Assembly: GCA_934463165.1 (NCBI GenBank)
Contig: CAKSJG010000021.1
Coordinates: forward strand, 1 to 47,591
Direction of reading: 5' to 3'
From: an uncultured Clostridia bacterium
Lineage (GTDB): Bacteria; Bacillota; Clostridia; UMGS1810
DNA: 47,591 nt
Under the pieces are notes generated by a model. It saw only the letters and a program-made list of their open reading frames with translations. It did not search any database and was not told the DNA's origin. This document shows positions 24,648 through 34,115 of the stretch, in pieces. Position numbers and translations under genes: made by a program. Each line of letters opens with the position of its first letter. Position 1 is the stretch's first letter.

Positions 24648-27389
24648 CTACTTCACATACAGTTTGATATCCCGTATTGAAAAAATATTTTTAACGGTGG
24701 AAATCCGTATATACTTTGCTTTTTTTCCGGTCAGATCAATTTCATCATCAACCGACGGGTTTATTCCCTCGCGGACCGTTGTCCATGACTCTCCGTCGGA
24801 TGAGAGCTCGATTTTTGAATCAAATCTTTTTACAAAACCGTTATCCCATTTGATAATGATTTTTTTTAGATCGATATCATCTCTCAATGTCAGAGTCAGA
24901 AAATCGTTTTCATCTCTTGATGTCCAGACGGTGCTGTCATCACCGTCAAAAACCTGCTGAATCTCTTTACCGCTTTGGTCAACGCAGCTGTCTATGGTTG
25001 TTTTGGCTTTCGGAGAGCCGTCGATTTCGGGCCAGTCAAGCTCTGTCATCTTGCCGATGTCATTTGCATTGACATAATCCTTCTTAGCCTCGGGGACATA
25101 CACGTTCTCGCACGAAAGCTCAACCGTATCGCCCTTTACAACAGCGTTTATTACATTCTTTTCTTCATTCTCAGTGAGGTTCACGGTAATGACGTTCGTC
25201 TTATCTCCGACTTTAACCATCACGTCGTATTTTCCTCTGTGGCCGCGTATCTTTACCGTTCCGTTTGAATCGGTGGTTGCGGTCTCGTTGGTTCTCCATT
25301 CTCCCATGACAAGCTCTTTCCATGCCTGAAGCCCCGGCAGAGGTTCAAAATCCTTGCCGTAAAGCACCTCACCTCTTGAAGTTGTTGACGGAACATAATA
25401 CGGAGTCCAGATTGTGAAGCTCTTGATTTTCGGGTGTGAATAGCATGCCAGAAGCACATCTCTGAAATAAGGATACTTCAGGTTGTTATACTGAAGAAGC
25501 TGGTCATACTCGGTTATGGCTATATAATCAGTGTAATCGGCAACGGATTCGGCATTTTCATAAAAATAATACGGATATTCAGCAATTGTTCTGTGCCCCT
25601 GAATGCCTATGCCGTCAACATTTGCGCCTGCTTCTTTAAAATACTTTGCAACAATCGGAACGGTTGGTCTTTGCCCGCTTGTGGGAGGCATACCGCCGAA
25701 TGCCGTCTCCGTCCACAGAAGCTTTGAGCTCGGATTAATCTGCTTGCAGATTTTATAAATCCTTACGAATTCATCAAGGCCGAGGCTCGTAAACATTCCG
25801 GCATGACGGCTTGTAACCTCGTTTGCCACGTCTGTTTCAACGGCAACATCCTGCAGGAAGGTTGCCATCATATTAATCTGTTCTTCCATTCGCTGTCTGT
25901 AGGTTTTCGGCTCGGTGTTTTCCCTTGAGCTGTCAACACCGTTCCAGAACGGAAGGAACAACCCTTTCATATCATTTGAAAACGGTTCCCAGATATACGC
26001 ATGCGCGCGGTATTTAAAGTTATTGTCGATGCACCAGTTTATCACCTCCGACAAATCCTTTGCACCGTATATTATCCCGCTCGGTTTATTTTCATTTCCG
26101 CAGACCAGCATGTTAAAGCCGTTTTCTTTGTAAAGCTCAAGCTTTTTTTCCGTTTCCGGCGAATATCCGGTTGCGGTGTTATAATTCTTTGCAAAGTCCG
26201 TTCCCCACATAAGGCCGCCCCAAAGCATCTCGGAATCGGTCATTTTCGCGTTAACCTCGGCGTTTTCAACCGGGTTTCCGTTTTCATCGGTAACGTTTAT
26301 GACCATATCATTCTTGCGGTATTTTTCTATGCGCTTGTATGCTTCCTTGCGCCAGATTGCGTCATCCTCTACGCCTTTATATTCGGGTTCGGGCTCGGGG
26401 AGGTCATAAATTCCGCTTTCGTTAGAGTATATGTCATATCTGAAATCCGCAACCTCAAGCTCCTGAATATTATATCCCCATCTGTAGCACAGCTGATAAT
26501 TATTTGCATCATAGGTCAGACCTGTAACTATATAAAAATAATATTTCTGCCACTCATTTGTAAAGAACGTTTCACCCATAAGTATTTTATCCCACGGACT
26601 CTTGTTCATTTCAAGATTAAATGACGACCTTGCATAACCGCTGTCATTTTTTGCAAAAATGCTTCTGCCCCAAAACGAAATAACCAAAAGGTTACCCGGC
26701 TTTATGGGCTTGTCACAGTTTAAGGTAATTTGTGTTGCATAAAACACATCCGGAACGGATGTAGCTTTAATATTCAGCGCCTTGTCAAATGACTGACCCT
26801 CTACATCTACCATTTTTGTTTCGTAGTATGAAGGATTTTGTCTTGAGGAATTTTCAAGAAATTTTGTCCCTTCAAATACCACGGTATGCTCTGCGTCAAG
26901 ATTTTCCAGCGCTTCATCCATCTTTTTCTGATAATTTTCTTTCTGTGCCACCGGCTTTTCTTCAACCTTTATATGACTCAAATCGCTTTTATCGATATTG
27001 ATGTTATATATGTAGCAAACCGAATCCAAGGGCATCATTATCCTGTTGCCTTTGGCATAAAACTTTTCATCAACGTCTACCGTGCATTCATCGGCAATAA
27101 CGGTATCGGCGCCGAGCACGGCATCTATGCTGTATTTGCTGCGGTATACCATATTTACGTTTTTTGTGTATCCGTTATAGTCATAGGTTATGCCCAAAGC
27201 GTCGCAAAAGCCCTGAAGCTCACACATAAGCGTGTCGTTTTTAATTTCGGGTTTATATTTAAACTCAATTTCTTTGTCATTAAAGAAAATATGAATACCG
27301 TTCGCGTTTTCGTCTGCAAAGACGTATAAAGCAGCAAATTGAAACGCCATTACCGCCGTAAGCAGCATGGCAAGCAATTTTTTCAGCAT
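24648..27389 (-). CDS. Secreted modular endo-beta-1,4-xylanase, GH10
   Basis: 913 residues. Signal peptide (1-25); copper-amine-oxidase-N-like domain (about 30-140); CBM4/9-like carbohydrate-binding domain (about 170-325); GH10 catalytic domain (about 345-690) with RAHAYIW near 461-467, acid/base E524 in DVANE, GIGIQGH at 593-599 and nucleophile E627 in AITEYD; a small strand-rich spacer; and a C-terminal F5/8-type (CBM32-like) domain (about 780-913, VFDGDDSTVWTS). No SLH repeat or dockerin is present, so retention may rely on the N-terminal domain or binding modules. Xylan is the expected substrate, but GH10 members also cut other beta-1,4-glycans. Confidence 0.9.
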   Translation of the reverse strand: MLKKLLAMLLTAVMAFQFAALYVFADENANGIHIFFNDKEIEFKYKPEIKNDTLMCELQGFCDALGITYDYNGYTKNVNMVYRSKYSIDAVLGADTVIADECTVDVDEKFYAKGNRIMMPLDSVCYIYNINIDKSDLSHIKVEEKPVAQKENYQKKMDEALENLDAEHTVVFEGTKFLENSSRQNPSYYETKMVDVEGQSFDKALNIKATSVPDVFYATQITLNCDKPIKPGNLLVISFWGRSIFAKNDSGYARSSFNLEMNKSPWDKILMGETFFTNEWQKYYFYIVTGLTYDANNYQLCYRWGYNIQELEVADFRYDIYSNESGIYDLPEPEPEYKGVEDDAIWRKEAYKRIEKYRKNDMVINVTDENGNPVENAEVNAKMTDSEMLWGGLMWGTDFAKNYNTATGYSPETEKKLELYKENGFNMLVCGNENKPSGIIYGAKDLSEVINWCIDNNFKYRAHAYIWEPFSNDMKGLFLPFWNGVDSSRENTEPKTYRQRMEEQINMMATFLQDVAVETDVANEVTSRHAGMFTSLGLDEFVRIYKICKQINPSSKLLWTETAFGGMPPTSGQRPTVPIVAKYFKEAGANVDGIGIQGHRTIAEYPYYFYENAESVADYTDYIAITEYDQLLQYNNLKYPYFRDVLLACYSHPKIKSFTIWTPYYVPSTTSRGEVLYGKDFEPLPGLQAWKELVMGEWRTNETATTDSNGTVKIRGHRGKYDVMVKVGDKTNVITVNLTENEEKNVINAVVKGDTVELSCENVYVPEAKKDYVNANDIGKMTELDWPEIDGSPKAKTTIDSCVDQSGKEIQQVFDGDDSTVWTSRDENDFLTLTLRDDIDLKKIIIKWDNGFVKRFDSKIELSSDGESWTTVREGINPSVDDEIDLTGKKAKYIRISTVKNIFSIRDIKLYVK

Positions 27390-27421
27390 TTAATCAATCC
27401 CTTCTTTTTGATGTGCACTCT

Positions 27422-30007
27422 TTATTCAAATGATACCGTCTTTGAAATCGGGATCATATCATCGGAAGAATGCCAAACGTGAACGTCTATTTTCTCGCCT
27501 GCGGCGGCAGAAATATTATTGATCTCAACCGTGCCGCTGCCGGTTATCTTCTCTGATACGGAGTATATGCCGGTGCACTTGTGAGCACCGCCGATATCCT
27601 TATACACAACCGCAATAACAACAGGACAGAACTCTTCATTTATTTCGGCTGATTTTGAAATATTCACCTTAAGGTTATTATCGCCGTTTTTTACATTTCC
27701 GTTTTCGCTGCCGTTAAGCGTTATTCCTTTGCAGTCAAAACCGTTTGATGTCTTAAGCGTGATGCTGCCGCTTAAGCTGATGTTATACTTATTGAACATA
27801 TCAACGATTCCCATGGAATACACCGTGCCCGGTTTAATGCTGCCGAGCCTGATATTTATTACCTTTGCATCATCGGGATCCGTACTTACCGACTCGATAA
27901 CGGCGCCGCCGTCAATCGAGAAGTTATCGGCACTTAGTGCATCTGTATCAACATCAGTACTCATAACAAGCGAAAAGCTCTTGTCACTCATTGAAATCTC
28001 GCCGAATGAGTTTAGCCCCTCCGTACGGCTTATTTCATACTTATTGACTGCGCTCATCTTAAGATCATCGATTTTAAAAAGCTCAACATCGTTTCTGTAA
28101 ACGTCATTAAACGGCTTCATATCGCTTTTGATTGTATACGGATGAGCAAATGTCGAAATCGAAACGTATTTGTAGTTTTCGCCGAGCTCTGCAGGCGTGG
28201 GCATTGAGTCCGTTTCGGCTTTTTTTGTGCAAAGTATGTTTCTGTTTTCATCATATATTGTCGCAACTGCCGAATACTCCGAGTTTAACTCATTCGGCAT
28301 CAGTCTTAATACGTATTTATATTCCTTGCCGGGATAACCGTCTGCAAACTGCATGCTGTCGCCCAGGAAATATACCGTCATTATCTCGCTGTTATACGAA
28401 GCGGGGCGGATGCCGAAAAGTCTTTTTTGTTCATACCACGAATCCCTGCTGGTTCCGATCCCGAAATATCTGCTCGGGTATATACCCATATTCGACGTCG
28501 GAGACGGTCCGAATGCAGAGCCTTTGTCTTTAGATTCCGCAAGCCAGACTCCCACACCTTCACCGGTTGAGGTGAAATTGTATTTTCCGTCCGAACCCGG
28601 AAGAGAAAAGTTCATCTCAAAAACCAATTCCTTGCTGCGGATTCGATCTTTATTTATATTTGATTTTTTAACAAGGGCATAATCCCTTGCACCCTGTCTT
28701 GTAATAGTTAAAACACCGTTATTTACGTTTCCGGTTTTATCTATATCTCCGGCATGGTCGGGGAATGTTTCAGTATAATCAGCATAACTATCATCATCAG
28801 GGAAAAGCGACTGATAGATATTTGCCATTCCGTGGCGGACGAATGTGTTTTTGTCATATTCTCCGCTTTTGGCGGTGGAGTCCGTACCCTTATCGATTAT
28901 GTTTGTTATGGTGTCAAAATCATCCTCAAAAAGCGTCGCGCCGTTCGGATCATCCGGGTCATCGGGTGATGTGCTGTTTTTATTCACACAAAGCGACATA
29001 TCATCCATGTATATCATTGAATTTCCGTTCATGTATTTTCCGCCAAGCAGTCTGCCGGCTTCGTTTTCCGCCTGCTTCTGTTCTTCGGTAAGCGTGGATA
29101 TATCGCCGTATATTTCTCCTTTTGAATGCTGAACCAATACCCCAATGTGATTACACCTTAAAAGCATATCCGCCGTAAGCTCCGACGGATCGGGGTTATT
29201 TACGCACCTTACGCCGTTCAGCGATGCCGACGCAGTATAAGCGCCGTCTTTAGGGGTTATTGTCAGCTTGAAGGTATACTCTGTATCGCGGCTGACGTTT
29301 GTAATCTGCTGACCGAATGAATACAGCTTTACGGTCTCGGAGGAGCTTCCCCCCGAGGAAAGCAAAACAAGCTGACCCGATTTGTTTTCCATCGGCATGG
29401 AACCCCATGATGCAGTGACTGCATATGAACGCGGCATGATGTTATCATCGGCAAGCCATATGCCGACGCCCTCGCCGTTTCTTCTTAAGCCCGTCTGCGG
29501 AATTTTAAACTTAAAGCTGAATTCTATACCGACATTTTCAATATCGAAAGAAACTTTGTCAATGTTTGATTTTTTAAACGCTGCATAGCTGTGCATCTGA
29601 GAATACGTCTTTATATCAAGGCTTTTTCCCTCGCCGAAACCGATGGCAGAGGTTATATTGAAAATCTTGTTTTTAAATTCCGAATTTTGCTCATTAGGAA
29701 CAAAATTATATACATCTTTATATATGTACTTATCCCAGCTTTCCTGATGCTCGATCATTGCATTATAATACAGCTTAAACAAATCACTGTCATACTCCGA
29801 CCAGGCATCTTTATTGCTTTCGGCTCTGTCAAATGCCGTAAGCTCCGTATTATATTCGTCAACATAATTTTCAAATTCATCATTTGCAACCGAAAAGCTT
29901 TCGGCATCTTCAGCAACGGCAATAACCGGGTTGAATCCTTTAACAAAAAATGTTGTCATTAAAATGATAATACTCAAAATTATTGAAGTTGTTTTTTTCT
30001 TATTCAT
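27422..30007 (-). CDS. Secreted protein with two LamG/concanavalin-like domains and Ig-like domains, function unknown
   Basis: 861 residues. Signal peptide (1-32). Two related beta-sandwich-like units follow (about 35-355 and 357-665); each has F-x-F-P-G/IP...GEGVGIWL and ends in a DD-L/M-S/K strand (YMDDMSL, KIDDLKM). A Big_5-like Ig domain comes next (about 670-765), then a C-terminal domain ending VHVWHSSDDMIPISKTVSFE. The neighbouring 485-residue protein has one such unit and the same kind of C-terminus, so they are paralogues. No catalytic residues are evident; a glycan-binding role is inferred from fold and location. RBS GGAAAGGAA. Confidence 0.8.
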   Translation of the reverse strand: MNKKKTTSIILSIIILMTTFFVKGFNPVIAVAEDAESFSVANDEFENYVDEYNTELTAFDRAESNKDAWSEYDSDLFKLYYNAMIEHQESWDKYIYKDVYNFVPNEQNSEFKNKIFNITSAIGFGEGKSLDIKTYSQMHSYAAFKKSNIDKVSFDIENVGIEFSFKFKIPQTGLRRNGEGVGIWLADDNIMPRSYAVTASWGSMPMENKSGQLVLLSSGGSSSETVKLYSFGQQITNVSRDTEYTFKLTITPKDGAYTASASLNGVRCVNNPDPSELTADMLLRCNHIGVLVQHSKGEIYGDISTLTEEQKQAENEAGRLLGGKYMNGNSMIYMDDMSLCVNKNSTSPDDPDDPNGATLFEDDFDTITNIIDKGTDSTAKSGEYDKNTFVRHGMANIYQSLFPDDDSYADYTETFPDHAGDIDKTGNVNNGVLTITRQGARDYALVKKSNINKDRIRSKELVFEMNFSLPGSDGKYNFTSTGEGVGVWLAESKDKGSAFGPSPTSNMGIYPSRYFGIGTSRDSWYEQKRLFGIRPASYNSEIMTVYFLGDSMQFADGYPGKEYKYVLRLMPNELNSEYSAVATIYDENRNILCTKKAETDSMPTPAELGENYKYVSISTFAHPYTIKSDMKPFNDVYRNDVELFKIDDLKMSAVNKYEISRTEGLNSFGEISMSDKSFSLVMSTDVDTDALSADNFSIDGGAVIESVSTDPDDAKVINIRLGSIKPGTVYSMGIVDMFNKYNISLSGSITLKTSNGFDCKGITLNGSENGNVKNGDNNLKVNISKSAEINEEFCPVVIAVVYKDIGGAHKCTGIYSVSEKITGSGTVEINNISAAAGEKIDVHVWHSSDDMIPISKTVSFE

Positions 30008-30236
30008 TTTGAAATTCCTTTCCGCAAATGATAAAATGCTTTTACCGCCATATTCAAAACATTTTAGTCACCGGCTTTTTTCTTTGAGAATAACGGTTAT
30101 ATTATTTCTCATAATAAAATCGGAAATAACCTTAATTAAATATTAAAGTGAAAATTAATACCACATATTAAAATGTGGTATTAAAATTCTTGCAGGCTGC
30201 AGATTAATTTCTGTCGGTATTTATGTTTTATATTAA
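30008..30236. other. Intergenic region with a 12-bp-arm palindrome
   Basis: 229 bp between two secreted-protein genes. It holds a perfect inverted repeat at 30155-30184 (arms TTAATACCACAT and ATGTGGTATTAA, 6-nt centre), which may act as a weak terminator for the upstream gene. I see no convincing promoter or gene here. Confidence 0.5.
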
Positions 30237-31694
30237 TTAAAATTCGGCAGCATTGGTAAGAGGTGTAACGTTTGAAAGTGAATCCCAAATGAATACCTTA
30301 ACTTTACGTCCGTCTGCAATGTTATCAAATTCAAATGTGCTCTTTGCAGATGCATCAGAGTCTATTGTTTTTGCGTTTTTATCAATTTTTATTTCTTCAA
30401 GCATGTCACCGTTGTATACGGCTGCCATCAGCTTAACGTCTTTAGCTTCGGCTGCCGTGTTTTTCACGTTGACATATACGGTATTTCCGTTTTTGCGCGC
30501 CGTAGCCGATATGAATTCGCCTGTCATTTCTTTTGTTTCGTAAGTATAATCGGCTGTAAGCGAAATATCGTCAACATATATCATGGAATTACCGTTAACA
30601 TATTTTTCGTCCGGAGCATTGGCGGCAATGTCACTGTTAACCGTGCCGGCATTGTGCGCAGCCATTAAATTCATATGAGTCATAGCCGCTATGTCGCTTC
30701 TTTTGGGAACACCGGAAGCATAATCTTGCCATGTTGCGGGACTGAACCATATTGTGCTGTCTGTTCCGTTTTTGCTTAATTTACCCGACAATGTATAACC
30801 GTCAGAGCTATCGGGAGTCATCGTAAGAGTATATGTATATTCGGTATCTCTGTCAAGAAAAACGGGAGTATTTGTTGTAACGCTATTACCGAATGCATAA
30901 AGCTTAATCTTAACATCTCCGTCTTTTCTTTCTGATTTAACAGCTATAAGCTCACGTCTGTTGTATGAATTTAGATTGTTGCTCTGATTATTGCTGTCAA
31001 GAACATATTGAAAGTTTTGCCATGATGAAATATAAGACATTTCTTCATTATTTAACCAGATTCCGAAACCGTCTCCGGCATATTTCATTCCGCTTGCCGG
31101 GATTTTGAAGCTTACTTTAAAGGTTAATGCCTTATTTTGAATATCGGAATCGGCATTTAACTTTTTATACATTGCAAAATTGCTCATTCCTGCTATCGTT
31201 TTAACACGAAGAAAAGAATTATCGGCATTTGCGTTTAATGTTGAGCCGCCATTTTTATCGTCTGCTTTTACGATGTTAAACACAGTCGGTCTGCCCCAGC
31301 CTGTAAAATCACCGTTTTTATCACTTCGTTCGCCATCAACTATCATCCAATTTTGAAGATTGTTCTTCTGATCTTCAGTCAAGTTGTTATAACTTTCACT
31401 TGTCTTAAATTCAGTAATAAGTGACGTTAACTTTGGATACTGTGTACTGTCTACATCCACAATACCACTTTCTCTATACAATGTAAATTTCTCCGTTGAT
31501 TGAAACGGAGCCGGGAAATCTAAGCTGCCCGCTCTTAAAATCGTATCGTAACTTTCAAAATCATCACCAGTTACGATAACCCTATCCGGGTTATATGCCC
31601 CGTCCGCAAATGCGGACGCACCCGTGAAAAGTACAGCCATTGCCAATAAGGATGATAACAGCCGTTTTGTTTTTTTAAAATTTTCTGCTTTCAT
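30237..31694 (-). CDS. Secreted protein with one LamG/concanavalin-like domain, paralogue of the downstream 861-residue protein
   Basis: 485 residues. Signal peptide (1-30, ending ASAFA). One beta-sandwich-like unit (about 40-385; FKIPASGMKYAGDGFGIWL, and YVNGNSMIYVDDISL at the end), then a C-terminal Ig-like domain (about 390-485) ending KVFIWDSLSNVTPLTNAAEF, a tail I associate with extracellular glycan-active proteins of Clostridia. No catalytic signature. It has its own upstream promoter (31778-31806) and an AAGGAGG site, so it may be made in large amounts independently of the GHL6 gene. Confidence 0.82.
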   Translation of the reverse strand: MKAENFKKTKRLLSSLLAMAVLFTGASAFADGAYNPDRVIVTGDDFESYDTILRAGSLDFPAPFQSTEKFTLYRESGIVDVDSTQYPKLTSLITEFKTSESYNNLTEDQKNNLQNWMIVDGERSDKNGDFTGWGRPTVFNIVKADDKNGGSTLNANADNSFLRVKTIAGMSNFAMYKKLNADSDIQNKALTFKVSFKIPASGMKYAGDGFGIWLNNEEMSYISSWQNFQYVLDSNNQSNNLNSYNRRELIAVKSERKDGDVKIKLYAFGNSVTTNTPVFLDRDTEYTYTLTMTPDSSDGYTLSGKLSKNGTDSTIWFSPATWQDYASGVPKRSDIAAMTHMNLMAAHNAGTVNSDIAANAPDEKYVNGNSMIYVDDISLTADYTYETKEMTGEFISATARKNGNTVYVNVKNTAAEAKDVKLMAAVYNGDMLEEIKIDKNAKTIDSDASAKSTFEFDNIADGRKVKVFIWDSLSNVTPLTNAAEF

Positions 31695-31777
31695 TACTTA
31701 TATTCCTCCTTGTGATTGACATCCGGCGCAAAACGCCGATATGCCGTTTGCTTAAAAATTTATATATAAATATATTA

Positions 31778-31806
31778 AATATAAATTTCAGATAATAAGC
31801 TGACAA
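31778..31806 (-). promoter_or_regulatory. Promoter upstream of the secreted beta-sandwich protein gene
   Basis: On the minus strand: -35 TTGTCA (31801-31806), 17-bp spacer, -10 TATATT (31778-31783), inside the 222-bp gap after the GHL6 gene. One mismatch from consensus in each hexamer. Confidence 0.65.
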
Positions 31807-31916
31807 TTAAGTCGTTCTCCGTTTCCCGCGCGATACTGCCGGTAAAAACCGTGTTTCTATCGGCAATATCCATTGCGCTTTCAACAGATTATGTTTGTTT
31901 TCGTTATTTATAGGCA

Positions 31917-33890
31917 TCAAACGTCAACAACTATCATCTGATGACATTTAAAGCTTTTAATTTTTATGATTACACCGTCTTTTGAAAGCTCGTAATCCGC
32001 CGGCTTGTTTTGCGGCGCAAGATAAACATTTCTGACGGGTTTATCTGTTTTGAATAACAGCGTTGTATCGCAAACAGTCGGGAGATCTTCGATAACATCC
32101 GATTTTTCTCCGCGTCTTACAGCCGGTGCATAGAGAAGATGAATTATGTATCTGTTCATTTCAGATTGCTCCATGACGGTAACCAGGCCTTGTGACGGCA
32201 GATTTGTATTTAACGTTTTTTTATCGCCGAGAATCAGCTCTATCAAATGATGTATGACATTTTTTGCAAAAAGACTTCCGACTTTATAATACTCGCCGAA
32301 CAGCTTCCACGGGATATATATTCCGTCTTTTCCTTCGACAATTCCGGCGCCTGAAAATGTTTTTGAGGCCGGTGAATGATTATGTGAGCAAAAATGCTCT
32401 GATGTACGGTTAAAAAAGCTGTTTTCGCTTTTTGCAAGCTCAACACCGCCGCAAAGCTCTGTGTGTTCACACTCACAATAGCATACAAATGCCGCAATTC
32501 CCAGATCTTTAACTTTAAACAGCGGATAGAGATAATTCGGTCTGATTTCGTTTTTGCCAATGTATTTCACTCCGAAATCAAACGCAAATTCGTCTTTGTC
32601 TTTATCAAGACCGGATTCTCCGCTTGCAAGCAGTTTGCCTCCGTTATTTATAAATTCCTTCAGCTTATCTTTAAGCTTACCGTCCGTTCTTATTTCATCC
32701 GGAAGAATGATAAGCTTATATTTTGAAAAATCACTTTCCGTATCTATTACATCAAAAAGGTAATTACCCTCCTGCAATATTCTGAGAGCTCCGTAATCGG
32801 CAGGGTTGGAATCTGTGTGGTAGTATCCGGTATCTTCATACTTTACCGCCTCACGCGATAAAAGCCCGATATCAGCCACCGGAGTTACACCGTCAAGCCA
32901 CGGTTCTTTTTCTTCAAGCTCGGAATATACCTTCCCGATTATGGAATAAACGGATTCATCAAGAGTTCCGTAAGGATGCATCTGATCGCCCACAGAAAAC
33001 TTTGCGCCGAGTGCGGCCGCAAGAGACGATTCGTATCTTAACGCATTTATGTGCTTGTATCCGCCGAACTCGCCCCATGATTCATGAAAACGCCCCGTCA
33101 TGCTGAGATAATCCTTGCCGAGCTGCCAGACGTATCTTGCCGATATCGGCAAATGGTCATATCCCCAGCCGCCCGTCGGGAGGCTTTCGAGCTCATAATG
33201 AGAATTATATGCCTCTCTTTCGCGGTCACCTCTGTACACATGACCCGAATTGTGAAATACCGGCAGAGACGGCATTACGCTGTCAACCGCCTCGCGGACG
33301 CGCTTCATATAATTAAGGTGTGTTTTTCGCGCAAGATTCATTATATTTTTTTCATCGTTCGGATCAAGCCCGTGTGAGCGTAATTCACAGAGACAATTTT
33401 CGCAGTAGCATGGAAGCACGTCAACGATATCCAAAAATATACCGTCGGGCTTAAACTTTATGCATACTTCCTTTATCTGTTCAAGAAGATAATCAAGATA
33501 CGGCGAATTCATACACAGCCTGTGAAACCCCGGATGCATGAAATCCGTCACCCAATACAGCCTCTCGTCACTTCTTCTTGCAAGCCACTCCGGGTGTTTA
33601 ACCGCGATTTTTTCATCAAATCCGGCAGACAGGTATATCGGTGTTTTTATGCCGAGCTCTCTGCACGCCTCAAGCTGCGCCGACAGAAGATCAAAGCTCA
33701 AGCCCGGATGCATTTCGTTTGCTTCGCTTTCATGATATGCCCAGCCGTGATGACATTTTGAAAAAAGCGTTATTGAATTTACATGCCCGAGCTTCAGCAT
33801 ACTTTGGAATTGCTTTTTATCAAATTCACAGCCGATTTTATCAATTTTTTCACTCGTGTGAAAATCAAGATGTATTTGTCTGAAATTCAT
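31917..33890 (-). CDS. GHL6-type putative glycoside hydrolase with beta-galactosidase-trimerisation-like domain
   Basis: 657 residues, no signal peptide. The N-terminal part (MNFRQIHLDFHTSEKIDKIGCEF; NSITLFSKCHHGWAYH; KFKPDGIFLDIVDVLPCYCENC) matches my knowledge of the hypothetical glycosyl hydrolase 6 (GHL6) TIM-barrel family. The middle (IDTESDFSKYKLIILPDEIRTDGKLKDKLKEFINNGGKLLASGESG) is a Rossmann/GATase-like beta-galactosidase trimerisation domain. E and D residues on barrel strands (FLDIVD, FHESWGEFGG) are candidate catalysts. Substrate unknown. It diverges from an AraC-family gene whose probable binding repeats abut its promoter. Confidence 0.8.
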   Translation of the reverse strand: MNFRQIHLDFHTSEKIDKIGCEFDKKQFQSMLKLGHVNSITLFSKCHHGWAYHESEANEMHPGLSFDLLSAQLEACRELGIKTPIYLSAGFDEKIAVKHPEWLARRSDERLYWVTDFMHPGFHRLCMNSPYLDYLLEQIKEVCIKFKPDGIFLDIVDVLPCYCENCLCELRSHGLDPNDEKNIMNLARKTHLNYMKRVREAVDSVMPSLPVFHNSGHVYRGDREREAYNSHYELESLPTGGWGYDHLPISARYVWQLGKDYLSMTGRFHESWGEFGGYKHINALRYESSLAAALGAKFSVGDQMHPYGTLDESVYSIIGKVYSELEEKEPWLDGVTPVADIGLLSREAVKYEDTGYYHTDSNPADYGALRILQEGNYLFDVIDTESDFSKYKLIILPDEIRTDGKLKDKLKEFINNGGKLLASGESGLDKDKDEFAFDFGVKYIGKNEIRPNYLYPLFKVKDLGIAAFVCYCECEHTELCGGVELAKSENSFFNRTSEHFCSHNHSPASKTFSGAGIVEGKDGIYIPWKLFGEYYKVGSLFAKNVIHHLIELILGDKKTLNTNLPSQGLVTVMEQSEMNRYIIHLLYAPAVRRGEKSDVIEDLPTVCDTTLLFKTDKPVRNVYLAPQNKPADYELSKDGVIIKIKSFKCHQMIVVDV

Positions 33891-33953
33891 TCTACAATAC
33901 CTTTCTCATTGCAGTTTGTCAAAAGAATATGTTTTATCTGTATCTTTAGATTT

Positions 33954-33982
33954 ATTATATATTGTTTTTTTATTTTTGACCA
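33954..33982 (-). promoter_or_regulatory. Activator-dependent promoter of the GHL6 gene
   Basis: Perfect -10 TATAAT (33954-33959, minus strand), 17-bp spacer and a poor -35 TGGTCA (33977-33982). A weak -35 next to regulator-binding repeats is the usual arrangement at AraC-type activated promoters. Confidence 0.65.
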
Positions 33983-33985
33983 TTC

Positions 33986-34019
33986 TCAAAATCACCTTTT
34001 CGTTTATCAAAATCACCTT
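33986..34019. promoter_or_regulatory. Direct repeats, likely AraC-family operator
   Basis: A 13-bp sequence, TCAAAATCACCTT, occurs at 33986-33998 and again at 34007-34019, a 21-bp period (two helical turns), directly upstream of the -35 of the GHL6 promoter and within the gap shared with a divergent AraC-family gene. AraC-type regulators bind direct repeats at about 21-bp spacing. Confidence 0.7.
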
Positions 34020-34035
34020 AATTTTAACATTAATG

Positions 34036-34064
34036 TTGTATATTTTCGTAAGTTGTGATAAAAT
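34036..34064 (+). promoter_or_regulatory. Promoter of the second araC-family gene
   Basis: -35 TTGTAT (34036-34041), 17-bp spacer, -10 TAAAAT (34059-34064), with start near 34071 and a leader of about 45 nt. Confidence 0.7.
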
Positions 34065-34115
34065 AATAACATGATAGCATGAATAATTACAGGGCAAAAA
34101 GGAGCGTAGCAATAT

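Noticed and set aside
30155..30184. Palindrome with ACCACAT arms and a 6-bp centre, considered as a third site for the switch recombinase
   Set aside because: The shared ACCACAT blocks are 6 bp apart here but 10 bp apart in the switch sites, so the half-sites are in a different register. It has no partner copy nearby and fits a hairpin after a gene.
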